Under the pieces are notes generated by a model that did no database searches, had not been told where the DNA came from, and was given only the letters and a program-made list of their open reading frames with translations. A stretch of 64,000 nucleotides of DNA from Pseudidiomarina sp. Its GTDB lineage: Bacteria > Pseudomonadota > Gammaproteobacteria > Enterobacterales > Alteromonadaceae. Made by a program: the position numbers and the translations under genes. Positions 7,175 through 17,500 of the stretch are shown one piece after another. The stretch spans positions 1-64,000 of the forward strand of contig JALQTK010000008.1 of the NCBI GenBank assembly GCA_023260975.1. Direction: 5' to 3'. The first letter of the stretch is position 1; each line of letters starts with the position of its first letter.

Positions 7175-8353
7175 TTAGGGCGTATTCAAGAATTCTGCAA
7201 TGGTATCCGCTTTGCTTGCGATGCTAAAAATACCATCTAAATGCCCCCAAATACCCTGTATTTCCTCATACTGAGGGTTTTTTCCCTGTTGTTCTAACAA
7301 TGCGACCGTTTGTTTGGCTAAGTAAGGTTGCAATAGCAAGTCATTACTCGCTGGTAAAAACAGTGTTTTCGCTTTAATAGCGCTAAGCCCGGTGGCTAAG
7401 TCCTGGTTGTGGCCAGCAACGAACAGCTGATTGGCACGCACCAAATAGAGGATATGGTTGGCGTCGGCAAGTGGTGCTCGCAGAGCGGCTGACCCGAATA
7501 AGTAATCTAGCGCCGGTAAGCTATTGGTTACACTGGCTAAACCTGCTTCTGGTAGCACCGCTTGGCTAGGTGAACGCATATTCATGCTCACTGGATGCAT
7601 AGCATTTTGGGTGATCATTGCCAGCGCATTAGTAACCCCAGCAAGTGGCGCTTGTGCTTGATAGTAGTTGCCATTATTCCAGTTTGGGTCAGCCTTGATG
7701 GCCCGCGCCCAGTGCTCCAGCGCCATAATAGACCAGGCATCCATAGCGCCAGCACCAATCACCGAAATCATTCGTTCGACTTGGTCAGGATAACGCGCTG
7801 CCCACTCGATCGCCTGCAATGAGCCCATTGATGGGCCGATGACGGCATGCAGTTTATCAATACCCAAGCTACTCAGCAGGGCATGTTGTACTTGTACAAA
7901 ATCGGCAATAGTCACCACTGGAAAATCAAGTCCATAGGGCTTACCAGTGGCTGGATTAATCGACGCTGGGCCGGTGGTAATTACATTTGGATCATGTGGA
8001 AACGCGTTGACTAGCGTGTCGGAACTAATGACAAAATATTTATTGGTATCGATTGCTTTGCCGGGGCCAATAATTGCATCCCAGTAACCGGGTAGTGGAT
8101 CAGTGCTATTATATTTTCCGGCAGCATGGCTGTTCCCCGAAAAGAAATGGGTGATCAGAATGACGTTATCTTTGGCATCATTCAAAGCCCCATAACTCTC
8201 CCAACCAATAGTCACTTCAGCAATGGTTTGGCCACCGATGGTGGTGTAGTTTTGCATACTGAATGACTTTTTTTCTACCAACAAGTCAGCCTGACTAGCA
8301 GCGCTACTTAAGCTGACAACGAGCAATAAAAGGTAAGCAATTGACCGCATCAT
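7175..8353 (-). CDS. Exported MetX-like alpha/beta hydrolase
   Basis: The 392-residue protein has an N-terminal signal peptide (about residues 1-22) and an alpha/beta hydrolase fold of the homoserine O-acetyltransferase family. The nucleophile elbow is GPSMGSLQ, the acid is likely in ASNDLLL, and the catalytic His is in WGHLDG. A genuine MetX is cytoplasmic, so a secreted member is more likely a periplasmic esterase or acyltransferase. Its start codon overlaps the stop of the acyl-CoA synthetase gene by ATGA, so the two are co-translated; the hydrolase may release an acid that is imported and activated to the CoA ester. Substrate unknown. Confidence 0.8.
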   Translation of the reverse strand: MMRSIAYLLLLVVSLSSAASQADLLVEKKSFSMQNYTTIGGQTIAEVTIGWESYGALNDAKDNVILITHFFSGNSHAAGKYNSTDPLPGYWDAIIGPGKAIDTNKYFVISSDTLVNAFPHDPNVITTGPASINPATGKPYGLDFPVVTIADFVQVQHALLSSLGIDKLHAVIGPSMGSLQAIEWAARYPDQVERMISVIGAGAMDAWSIMALEHWARAIKADPNWNNGNYYQAQAPLAGVTNALAMITQNAMHPVSMNMRSPSQAVLPEAGLASVTNSLPALDYLFGSAALRAPLADANHILYLVRANQLFVAGHNQDLATGLSAIKAKTLFLPASNDLLLQPYLAKQTVALLEQQGKNPQYEEIQGIWGHLDGIFSIASKADTIAEFLNTP

Positions 8354-10023
8354 GATTGGTTCTCCAGTAGATAATTTTGGTACTGTTTGCGTAGCTCGTT
8401 CTTGACCAGCTTGCCAGTTCCAGTATGCGGCAGCTCATCAACCACGATAATGGCATCAGGCATCCACCATTTGGCAATTTTGTCGGACAAAAACTCTTCA
8501 ATGACAGCTTTTTCGATAGTTTTATCTGATTTAGCCACTAGTAAAAGAATCGGTCGCTCGTCCCATTTCGGATGTTTTGCACCAATCACACAACTTTCGT
8601 GAACATCAGCATGCTGGCTGCAAATATTTTCAATCTCTAATGAACTAATCCATTCACCGCCACTTTTAATAACATCTTTCTTGCGGTCGACCACTTTCAT
8701 ATAACCGTGTTGATCGATTACCGCAATATCACCGGTGGCTAACCAGCCGTCAATAAAGGTATCGGGGTCGGTTCGCTGGTAATAACTGCTGGCTATCCAG
8801 GGGCCGCGAACGCGCAGTTCACCGCTGGTCGCACCGTCGTGTGGCAGCGCTTGGCCATTGGCGTCGACAATTTGCATGTCGACACCAAAGCAGGCCCGTC
8901 CTGCGGTTGTTTGAATAGCGTAACGTTGCTCTGCAGGTAAGGCGAGCAGCCATGGTTCCGGCGGCGCCGAACAAGCGAGTGGGCCGGTCTCAGTCATTCC
9001 CCAAATCGGTTGCCAGTAGATGTTATAGAGTTCCGCATAGCTTTTTACCAAGCCCAAAGGTGAGGCGGCGCCACCCACACAAACCCGCTGTAACGGTGCC
9101 AATGAACAGTGTTGCTGTTGCGCATAGGTATGCAGGCTCAGCCAAATCGTTGGCACGGCTAAGCCAACCGTAACGCCCTCGTCAACGATCAGTTGCTGCA
9201 ATGCTTCAGCGGACATACCAGCGCCCGGCAACACCAGTTTACAGCCTGCTAATGGCGCCGCGTAGGGGGCTCCCCAGGCACCGGCATGATACATCGCAAC
9301 CACCGGCAACAACACGGTATCGGCATCGAGTGCTAACAGTTCTTTACTGGCGGTCGCTTGGGCGTGCAATACCATTGCTCGTTGCGAGCTGAGAACCCCT
9401 TTGGGGTTGCCGGTAGTGCCCGAGGTATAACACAGCAGCGCAGCGCTATCTTCGGCAATGATGGGCCATTGGTAGTCACAGGGTTGATCAAGCAATAGCT
9501 GCTCATAGCTCATAATCGGCAGTTGAATCGAGGCCAATTGGTGTTTAGCCAGCTGTTCACTATCACATAGCATGATAATGCCTTTGACACTCTGCAGCTG
9601 TTCGGCGAACTCGGTTAACAGGCCAGCAAAACTGCTATCGACAAACAACCACTGCGCTTCTGCGTCATCGATGATCCAGCGGATTTGCTCGGTAAATAGG
9701 CGTGGATTGACGGTATGCAATACCGCACCAATACCCGCTACTGCATAGTACAGCTCAAGGTGGCGATAGGTATTCCAGGCCAGTGTGGCAACCCGATCAC
9801 CCGGCTGAACTCCGAGGCTTTTTAGCGCGTGGGCTAGTTGGCAACTGCGGGCATAGCAATCGGCATAGCTATAGCGGTGGATATCACCCTCAATGCGGCG
9901 ACTCACAATCTGTTGTTGCGGATGGCGGCGCACCGCATGGCGCAGCAAATCAATAATTAATAGCTGACTGTTTTGCATAGCGCCGGCAAGCGCCGGCTGT
10001 GTTTGTTGGGTTACTTCGAACAT
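8350..10023 (-). CDS. Acyl-CoA synthetase (AMP-forming, fatty-acid type)
   Basis: The 557-residue protein is an adenylate-forming ligase that activates a carboxylic acid to acyl-AMP and then acyl-CoA. The P-loop-like YTSGTTGNPKGV, the GMTETGP motif, the TGDIA motif and the C-terminal hinge DRKKDVIKSGGEW with the late catalytic lysine in GTGKLVKNELR are all intact. The start chosen is the ATG 7 bp after the permease stop; an in-frame TTG ten codons upstream lies inside that gene. The domain order resembles medium- or long-chain fatty acid ligases, but the short GntP-linked operon suggests a small acid. Chain length cannot be told from sequence alone. Confidence 0.88.
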   Translation of the reverse strand: MFEVTQQTQPALAGAMQNSQLLIIDLLRHAVRRHPQQQIVSRRIEGDIHRYSYADCYARSCQLAHALKSLGVQPGDRVATLAWNTYRHLELYYAVAGIGAVLHTVNPRLFTEQIRWIIDDAEAQWLFVDSSFAGLLTEFAEQLQSVKGIIMLCDSEQLAKHQLASIQLPIMSYEQLLLDQPCDYQWPIIAEDSAALLCYTSGTTGNPKGVLSSQRAMVLHAQATASKELLALDADTVLLPVVAMYHAGAWGAPYAAPLAGCKLVLPGAGMSAEALQQLIVDEGVTVGLAVPTIWLSLHTYAQQQHCSLAPLQRVCVGGAASPLGLVKSYAELYNIYWQPIWGMTETGPLACSAPPEPWLLALPAEQRYAIQTTAGRACFGVDMQIVDANGQALPHDGATSGELRVRGPWIASSYYQRTDPDTFIDGWLATGDIAVIDQHGYMKVVDRKKDVIKSGGEWISSLEIENICSQHADVHESCVIGAKHPKWDERPILLLVAKSDKTIEKAVIEEFLSDKIAKWWMPDAIIVVDELPHTGTGKLVKNELRKQYQNYLLENQS

Positions 10024-10030
10024 GCTTAGG

Positions 10031-11326
10031 TTACCACCAAATAAACAAACCAATAGCCGCTATCAAGCCTAATAACGGTACTACCACGGTTACCGCAGCA
10101 ACCGCCCAATAGGCGTCTTTGTGTGACTCGTTACAGATACCGCGAATAGTCGTCACGACATAACCGTTATGTGGTAATGAATCGAGCGCGCCCGATGAAA
10201 TGGCGACAATTCGATGCAGCTGATCGGGGTTCACTCCAGCATCCAAATAATGCGGGCCAAGCAGCGGTAGCGCGATAGCTTGTCCACCTGAGGCGGAACC
10301 AGTTAGACCTGCAATCACACTGACTGCCACGGCGGCGCCGACCAATTCATTACCCGGTAAGCTAGTCATCACTGCGACCGCTTGATTAAAGGCGGGGGTG
10401 ATTTTTGCTACGCTACCAAAGCCCACTACAGCGGCAGTATTACCAATAGCAACGAGGGCTCCGGTTGAGGCTTCCGAGATCGCTTTACTGACATTGTGAA
10501 AGAATTTGTAGTTGATTATTGCCAGTGCTAGAACGCCACCGCTAAGCGCCACAATGAGTGCGTTTTGTTTTAGCGTGTCGTGGAAAATAAAACTTAATGT
10601 CAGTACTACCAACAACGGAATCAGACCGGTAATTGGTGCTGGCAGGGTGCGTTCAAGTAGCTCTGGGTCACCACTACGGCTTTGAAAACGCTCGCCATTA
10701 GCAACCGCCTTGGTAATCAATTTTTTCAACCACCAGTAGCCAAACAGCGCCATCAGAATAGCGACGAATAAGCTCACTTCCCAGGCTGCGTATGGCGAAG
10801 TACCTAAGTATTGAATCGGAATCCAGTTTTGAATTTCTGGTGAGCCAGCCGAGGTCATGGTGAAGGTTACTGAGCCAAAGGCTAGGGCAGCTGGAATAAA
10901 GCGCCGTGGTAAATCGGCATCTTTAAATAATGACAGTGCCATCGGGTAGACCGAAAACGCCACGACAAATACGCTGACTCCGCCATAGGTGAGAATGGCA
11001 CAGGCCATGACCACGGCGAGTACCGCTTGTTTACGGCCGAGCCGCTGAATAATAAATTTGGCGACGCTATCGGCGGCACCGGTATCCTCCATGAACTTAC
11101 CAAACAGCGAGCCGAGTAAAAACATAAAAAACCATGCTGCGACAAAGCCGGCAAAACCGTTCATATAGGCACTGACAAAATTCACCTCACCCTGAAATAA
11201 CGCGACATTACTGGATAATGCCACCAGCACGGCACACAGTGGTGCGCTAATAAATAGGTTCATACCACGCAGGGTGAGAACAATCAGTAGGGTTAATCCG
11301 CCGATCAGTCCAATCATGCTTAACAT
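10031..11326 (-). CDS. GntP family carboxylate permease
   Basis: The 431-residue protein has about twelve hydrophobic segments and resembles the GntP (gluconate:proton symporter) family, notably members transporting beta-hydroxybutyrate or similar acids. The internal SGSASGGQAIALPLL segment and the C-terminal SSGALDSLPHNGYVVTT stretch are characteristic. It is the first gene of a tight operon (7 bp to the acyl-CoA synthetase gene, which in turn overlaps the hydrolase gene), which favours import of a carboxylic acid for activation to a CoA thioester. AGAGG precedes the ATG. Gluconate is less likely because no kinase is present. Confidence 0.85.
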   Translation of the reverse strand: MLSMIGLIGGLTLLIVLTLRGMNLFISAPLCAVLVALSSNVALFQGEVNFVSAYMNGFAGFVAAWFFMFLLGSLFGKFMEDTGAADSVAKFIIQRLGRKQAVLAVVMACAILTYGGVSVFVVAFSVYPMALSLFKDADLPRRFIPAALAFGSVTFTMTSAGSPEIQNWIPIQYLGTSPYAAWEVSLFVAILMALFGYWWLKKLITKAVANGERFQSRSGDPELLERTLPAPITGLIPLLVVLTLSFIFHDTLKQNALIVALSGGVLALAIINYKFFHNVSKAISEASTGALVAIGNTAAVVGFGSVAKITPAFNQAVAVMTSLPGNELVGAAVAVSVIAGLTGSASGGQAIALPLLGPHYLDAGVNPDQLHRIVAISSGALDSLPHNGYVVTTIRGICNESHKDAYWAVAAVTVVVPLLGLIAAIGLFIWW

Positions 11327-11433
11327 GCAATACCTCTAAGATTGGTTGAGTTTCAGGTATGCCATGACCTGTAACGCCAGCGTTGATTCGCTGAAGATGC
11401 CGAACACTATGCGACAGAGCTGGGGCTTTTTAC

Positions 11434-11448
11434 ATAGTACTAAGGTAC
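11434..11448. promoter_or_regulatory. Candidate operator between the permease operon and a TonB receptor
   Basis: The stretch ATAGTACTAAGGTAC contains the perfect inverted repeat GTAC-TAAG-GTAC except for its centre. It lies in the 198-bp divergent region between the GntP gene (start 11326) and the receptor gene (start 11525). A similar ATAGTGCTA core occurs upstream of the crbS-like gene (17965-17973). It could be a binding site for the linked LuxR-type regulator; this is inference. Confidence 0.3.
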
Positions 11449-11524
11449 AGAATACAAACCGGCAAGATTGGGCTAGGGTAACTGTGCCATGACAACCTAA
11501 TCTAATAACCGGGAGCAAGACATC

Positions 11525-13771
11525 ATGAGTCAACCCAATTTTCGCCACTCACTTGTGGCACTGGCAATCGCCGCTGTGGTTAGCATACCGAACCTAGCCC
11601 ATGCGCAACAAGCCCAGAGCAATGACCAGGAATTTGCAGGCCTTGAACGTATCGAGGTGACTGCGCGTCGTAAAACGGAAAACCTCCAAGAAGTTCCAGT
11701 TGCAGTAAGTTCGTTCAGCGCCCAAGATTTGGAAGAAGTTGGCGTTGAGGATATTACTGAATTGCAACAACGCATTCCCAATACCACCTTGCAAGTCAGT
11801 CGTGGTACCAACTCAACCTTGACCGCCTACATTCGTGGTGTTGGTCAACAAGATCCGTTATGGGGTTTCGAGCCGGGTGTTGGTATCTACATTGATGATG
11901 TATATGTAGCGCGTCCGCAAGGTGCGGTACTGGAAGTTTTCGATGTGCAGCGTATTGAAGTTTTGCGCGGCCCACAAGGCACACTCTATGGTAAAAATAC
12001 CATTGGTGGCGCGATGAAATATGTCACCAAAGAACTCACCGGTGACGACGAGCTTTACCTGCAAGGCACCATCGGCAGCTACAATCAGCGCGACTTGAAA
12101 TTGTCAGGACAAACGGCGGTCACGGATAATTTCTTCGTTGGCGCTGCTATTGCAACGTTGAATCGCGATGGTTTTGGTGAATTTATTAATGTCGGCGAAG
12201 AGAACTACAATAAAGAGCTAATGACTGGTCGCTTAAGCGCGAAATGGTTACCAAGCGCTGATGTTGCAGTGAAATTTTCATATGACAAAACTACCGACGA
12301 CTCGAATTCAAAAGGTGGTTATCGCCTTACTACGAGTTTGTTAACCGGCGCCGAGCCGCTTGATAGCGTATACGACTCAAATACTGCCATGTCGACCGAT
12401 AACTTGGTTGAAACCGAAGGTATGTCGATGGTGGTTGATTGGGATATCAATGCGAATTGGTCGTTCAAGTCAGTCACGGCGCAACGTGAAGGTTTTACCG
12501 ATACCAACATTGACTTTGATTCAACCGGTGCTGGTGCGTTGTTAATTCCGGCAATTTATGAAGATGAACAGTTTAGCCAAGAGTTTCAGTTCAGCTACAG
12601 CGGCGATGATGTTGATTTCGTTGGTGGTTACTACTATTACGATGGCGAAGCGTGTGGTGTTTTCGGTACCTTGTTACCGCGCCTGTTTGGCGGTTTTACC
12701 GTTGAAAACGGCGGCTGTGTTGATACCAAGAGCACCGCGTTATTTGGTCAAGGTACATATCAGATCGATGATCAATGGTCGGTCACGGTTGGTGGTCGTT
12801 ACACCAATGATGATAAGAAAGCCAATGTTTCACGCTTGAGCTATCTCGGTTTACGTTATCCAAATACCAATGATGGCGTGTTATTTGCCACCAACTCTGA
12901 TTTTGCTACCGAGGCGGATTGGAGCAAGTTCTCACCACATGCTAGCCTGCGTTACAAAGCCAGCAGTGACACCATGTACTACGCCAGCTTTAGTAATGGT
13001 TTTAAATCAGGCGGCGTTGATATGCGTGCGGACGTGTCGTTAAACCCGAATGGTTCTAATCCATATGATCCGGAGCAAGTCGATACCCTCGAAGTGGGTG
13101 TTAAAACCGAATTAATGGATGGCCGTATGCGCTTAAATGCGGCGTTCTTTAGCTCTGATTACACCGACATGCAAGTGACTGTGCAACGCGCTGTTCCAGC
13201 CGGTGTCGCGTCGCAAGTGTTGAACGCAGCAGAAGCGACGGTGAGTGGTTTTGAAATTGAGGCCAAAGCAGCGTTGACTGATAGTTTAAATGTCACGGCC
13301 TCGATCGGTAACGTCAATGCTGATTTTGACCAGGTGGTGTTTTTCGACCCAGTCACTCAGCAAAATACCGATGTGTCTAATCTGTGGTCTTTTGCTAATA
13401 CACCAGAATGGTCAACCAACCTTGGTTTTAATCAAACCTTTATGACTGAGATGGGACAAGTGGTGTGGTCGGGTAATATGGCCTATCGCAGCGCGACACA
13501 AATCTTTGAAGTGCCATCTATGCTTGATATGGGCGGTTACAGCCTAGTTAACACTAGCGTGACTTGGTATTCCAACGATGGTAAGTGGAATGTTGGTCTG
13601 CACGCCAAAAACCTCGGTGATAAAGTCTATCGTTTAGCCGGTTATAACTTTGCCGCCGCCCGCGATGCCAGTGGTAATGTCACGGCGCCTGGTTTAGGTG
13701 GTGAAGACACCATCGTCGGTTATTACGGTGATCCACGTACTATCTCCCTGTCTGTGGGGTATCGTTTCTAA
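11525..13771 (+). CDS. TonB-dependent outer-membrane receptor
   Basis: The 748-residue protein has a signal peptide ending AHAQ, a TonB-box-like ERIEVTARR segment at about residues 41-49, a plug domain (TAYIRGVGQQDP, then the conserved VLRGPQGTLYGKNTIGG), and a beta-barrel ending in a terminal aromatic (SLSVGYRF). Such proteins take up large or scarce solutes across the outer membrane using TonB energy. The style is of the 'iron complex outermembrane receptor' group common in alteromonads and sphingomonads, many of which import carbohydrates, lipids or aromatic compounds. It is divergent from the permease operon, so it may import a precursor of that pathway. The ligand is unknown. Confidence 0.88.
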   Translation: MSQPNFRHSLVALAIAAVVSIPNLAHAQQAQSNDQEFAGLERIEVTARRKTENLQEVPVAVSSFSAQDLEEVGVEDITELQQRIPNTTLQVSRGTNSTLTAYIRGVGQQDPLWGFEPGVGIYIDDVYVARPQGAVLEVFDVQRIEVLRGPQGTLYGKNTIGGAMKYVTKELTGDDELYLQGTIGSYNQRDLKLSGQTAVTDNFFVGAAIATLNRDGFGEFINVGEENYNKELMTGRLSAKWLPSADVAVKFSYDKTTDDSNSKGGYRLTTSLLTGAEPLDSVYDSNTAMSTDNLVETEGMSMVVDWDINANWSFKSVTAQREGFTDTNIDFDSTGAGALLIPAIYEDEQFSQEFQFSYSGDDVDFVGGYYYYDGEACGVFGTLLPRLFGGFTVENGGCVDTKSTALFGQGTYQIDDQWSVTVGGRYTNDDKKANVSRLSYLGLRYPNTNDGVLFATNSDFATEADWSKFSPHASLRYKASSDTMYYASFSNGFKSGGVDMRADVSLNPNGSNPYDPEQVDTLEVGVKTELMDGRMRLNAAFFSSDYTDMQVTVQRAVPAGVASQVLNAAEATVSGFEIEAKAALTDSLNVTASIGNVNADFDQVVFFDPVTQQNTDVSNLWSFANTPEWSTNLGFNQTFMTEMGQVVWSGNMAYRSATQIFEVPSMLDMGGYSLVNTSVTWYSNDGKWNVGLHAKNLGDKVYRLAGYNFAAARDASGNVTAPGLGGEDTIVGYYGDPRTISLSVGYRF

Positions 13772-13780
13772 ACCTCACCC

Positions 13781-13820
13781 AGTGCCTACCGATAACGGTG
13801 TCGGTAGGCACTGACTTTTT
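13781..13820 (+). terminator. Rho-independent terminator after the TonB receptor gene
   Basis: A perfect 12-bp stem (AGTGCCTACCGA / TCGGTAGGCACT) with an 8-base loop is followed, after GAC, by five T residues. It starts 10 bp after the stop codon and separates the receptor gene from the response regulator gene. Confidence 0.85.
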
Positions 13821-13837
13821 ACTCTGGACGCGTTAGC

Positions 13838-14536
13838 ATGGCTACAACTTCTCCTCAGCTGATGCAAGATACTATGGCGCGTGCAATTATTGCAGATGAT
13901 CATCCATTGTTTCGGGCGGCTTTAAAACAGGCTCTCGAACAGACCTTGTCGACCGATATTGAAGAGGCAGCAAGTTTTGAGCAGCTATTAGCGTTGCTGA
14001 AACAGCAAGCGCAGGTTGAATTAGTGCTGCTCGACTTATCGATGCCGGGCAATAAGGGTCTTGCTGGCTTGACGTCACTGCGCAGTCGTTACCCTGATAT
14101 TTTAGTGGTAATTGTATCGGCTAATGAGCAGATCAGTGTGATCCAACAAGCAATGGCGTATGGTGCCAGCGCTTATATCCCCAAATCCATGCCACTGGCA
14201 GAATTGCAGCGCGCAGTGCATGCCGTGCTTGCCGGTGATACCTGGCTGCCTGAACATCTTATTGATACCCTATATCAATTACCGCCAAGCACTGCACATG
14301 AGTTTGCTAATCGCTTGGAACAATTAACGCCGCAGCAATATCGGGTTTTAGAATGTTTAGCGGATGGCTTGCTGAACAAGCAAATAGCCTATGAGTTGAG
14401 CGTGCAAGAGACCACCATTAAGCAGCATGTTTCGGCTATTTTGCGCAAACTTGACGTGCTCAATCGCACCCAGGCTGGGGTGTTGTTTAAGCAAATGCTC
14501 AGCGCCGGCCATGAGGCTAGCGCAGCAGACGTTTGA
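13838..14536 (+). CDS. LuxR/NarL-type response regulator, CrbR-like
   Basis: The 232-residue protein has an N-terminal receiver domain, with acidic Asp20-Asp21, the phosphorylatable Asp66 (in LLDLSMPG) and a Lys in YIPKSM, followed by a C-terminal LuxR helix-turn-helix (LTPQQYRVLECLADGL to the KQHVSAIL recognition helix). It is convergent with, and overlaps by 20 bp, a gene for an SSS-domain hybrid kinase, the arrangement expected for CrbR (ErdR), which activates acetyl-CoA synthetase genes in Vibrio and Pseudomonas. The linked CoA-ligase operon supports a role in carboxylate use. An in-frame ATG at 13874 is an alternative start. Confidence 0.8.
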   Translation: MATTSPQLMQDTMARAIIADDHPLFRAALKQALEQTLSTDIEEAASFEQLLALLKQQAQVELVLLDLSMPGNKGLAGLTSLRSRYPDILVVIVSANEQISVIQQAMAYGASAYIPKSMPLAELQRAVHAVLAGDTWLPEHLIDTLYQLPPSTAHEFANRLEQLTPQQYRVLECLADGLLNKQIAYELSVQETTIKQHVSAILRKLDVLNRTQAGVLFKQMLSAGHEASAADV

Positions 14537-17500
14537 GTGAGCGTTTTAAGGCTGCTGTTTTTAAGGGTTTCGGTATAAACAACGCTTGCTCGGCAATTGC
14601 CTGTTCGCGCAATTGTTCGTCTGGGTCAGCGGAATTAATAATGGCTGGAATCAGCCTGCCGCATTGCTGACGGACCTGTTGCAATAGGTCGATACCGGTA
14701 TCACCATGATCCAAATGATAATCTAAAATAAGTAGATCGGGGCAGCGCTCTGGTTGGCTTGGCAGTTGCGCACGGTCGGTGGCGCTAACTACCTCAGCGC
14801 CCCAATCCATTAGTAGTTGTGATACCGCCGTTAATAAGCGGCGATCATTATCAACCACCCACAATAACTTGCCCTGTAAGAAGCGCTCGAAGCCTTGTTG
14901 ATTGGGTGTTGCTGGACGTTTTTGTGGCGATCGCCAGTGCTGTACCGGTAAGGTTAAGCTAAAGCGGGTGCCGCGCCCCAGCTCGGAGTGTAAATCGAGC
15001 GGGATACTCAACAGTCGACACATACGTTCGACAATGGCGAGCCCCAGACCCAGACCTGGGTTATCACCGGCTTGTTCGAGTTGGTGAAACTCGCGGAAAA
15101 TATTGTCGCGTTGGTCGACTGGAATACCCCGTCCAGTATCAATGATATTCAGCTGCAGCCGGTCAGCTTGACGTCGACCACCAATAATAATGCGACCGCT
15201 ATCGGTGTAGCGCACCGCATTCGAAAGCAAGTTCTGGACTATGCGACTGAGTAATTTACGGTCAGTATAAAGCACTGCGCTACTAGGAATATAATGAATT
15301 TCTAGGCGTTTTTCGGCGGCGATAATTTGTTGGCTGTCAATTAATGGTTGCAGCACATCATGTAATGCGACCTGTTGGCGATGGACCGGCAAATTGCCGG
15401 CCTCAAGCCGTGTCATATCCAATAACATGGTGAGCAATTCTTCCGCATTTTGCAGTGATTGTTGCACTTGCATCACCAACTGTCGCTGCTCAGCGTCAAT
15501 ACGCTGGCGCAGAATGTCACAAAATAGCGTGGCCGCATTAAACGGCTGCATCAGGTCATGACTCACTGCAGCGAAGAATTTGGTTTTACTTATATGCGCG
15601 CGCTCCTCCGCCTGTTTCGCCGCCAATAGCTCTTGAGTTCGCTCATCAACGCGGTGCTCTAGCTCAGCATTGGTTCGTTCTAATTCACGCTGAGTTGCCA
15701 CCAACTCGGTGATATCCGTATAGGTCGTTACAAAGCCACCGCCCGGCATGGGGGCGCCTTGCAGTTCAATAACTAGTTGACCTTGCTCGCGTTGATAGCG
15801 ATAAGCGCTACCTTCACGTAAATAAGTGAGGCGCTTATCGACCTCGGCTTGCAAGGTAGCCTCGTTACCGGCGCCGAGTAAACCACGTTGGGCGTTGTAG
15901 CGTAAAATATCTGCCACCGCCATACCGGCATGAACGAAGCCTGTGGGGTACTGAAATAACTCCAGATAGCGCCGATTCCAAGCAACCAGGCGCAGATCAG
16001 CATCGATGACTGAGATGCCTTGGGGAATATTTTCTACCGAGGCTTGCAGCAGCTCACGGTTAAATTTATACAGTTGTGATGCCTGGGTAGCCCACGTCAC
16101 CACTTGGGCCAGCGGTACACTCGGTTGTTGGGTAATGGCCTCGAGCAAGATACGACTAGCAGCGCTACCAATAACCGCCGCGAGTTCGCGCTCTATCCGC
16201 GTCACGATGGGGCTGGCGACCAACTCATCATGATGCGCTGCGCCCAAATCAATTTGCATGCGGGTATTCATGCGATCCAGTTCAACACTATCGAAAAAGC
16301 GGGCGAGCACTTGGCGTAAGCGCCCCCAAGTGATTGATTGGGGATGTAACGGTTCAGTTGAAATGGCAAATGGGTCGAGAAATTGTCGCCGTTGTTGTTG
16401 CTCTAACCACGACGGTCGTAACCACCACGAAGCAGCTATATAGAGCAGGGTATTCGCCAGCAAACTAAGCAGCACGCCATCGCTCAGAGCGCTGTCGCTG
16501 AGCGCTTGGTCAACCCGGATACTGGGTATCAGCAATAACCACAGCCATAGCAAGGTACCGACAAAAATGCCGCTAATAGCACCAAATTTATTCCCCCGTT
16601 GCCACAGTATTCCGCCTAAAAGGGCTGGCGCTAATTGCGCTAGCAGTGCCAACGACAGCAAGCCAGCATTGACCAACGGCAAGTTCGCTTCGGTTAATTT
16701 ATGAAAGCCGTATGCGAGCAGAACAATGACTACGATGGTGCTGCGTCGAATTAGTAAAATCTTGCTGGGAGTGAAGCTGAATTTTCGCAGTCGTTGTTCA
16801 GTTAAGCGCAGCCACAGCGGCATAATCACATCGTTAGACATCATGATACTGAGCGCCAGGGTGGCGATAATCACCATGCTGGTAGCTGATGCTAAACCAC
16901 CAATAAACGCTACTGCGGTCATCAGCGGTTGGTCCGCTTGCAGCAATAAAGTTAGCATAAAGGTATCGCTGCGCGCGGCTTCAGGCACCAACAACAGACC
17001 GGCCAGTGCGATGGGCAGAATAAATAGGTTAATGGCAAATAGGTAGAGCGGAAATGCCCAGCGCGCGGCGCGTAGCTCTTCCGGATCAGTATTTTCAATG
17101 TAACTGACATGAAATTGCCGCGGTAAACAAAACATCGAAATAGCCCCGAGTAAGATATGCGTGGCGTACACATACAAGCCCTGTGGCTGACCACTCAGAA
17201 TCTGACTGACCTGCGGGCTTTGCGCTGCTTGAACCAGCAGATCACTGAGACCATCGAATAGTTGATAACTGACATAAGCGCCAACTGCCATAAAGGCCAA
17301 GAGCTTCACCACTGATTCAAAGGCAACAGCATCCATTAGTCCAGAATGTTGCTCAGCCAAACTGAGGCGGCGGGTCCCAAATAGAATAGCAAAGCCGATC
17401 ATACCCAGCGCAACCAGCGTAGCTATATCGCCAAACCAGGGCAACGGTCGGTCAGCAAGCCCAGTCACCGCGGCAAAACTGCCTGTTACGGCGCGAAGTT

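Noticed and set aside
7175-8353. MetX (homoserine O-acetyltransferase) for methionine synthesis
   Set aside because: The protein has a signal peptide and sits in a carboxylate operon, so it is more likely an exported hydrolase of the same family.
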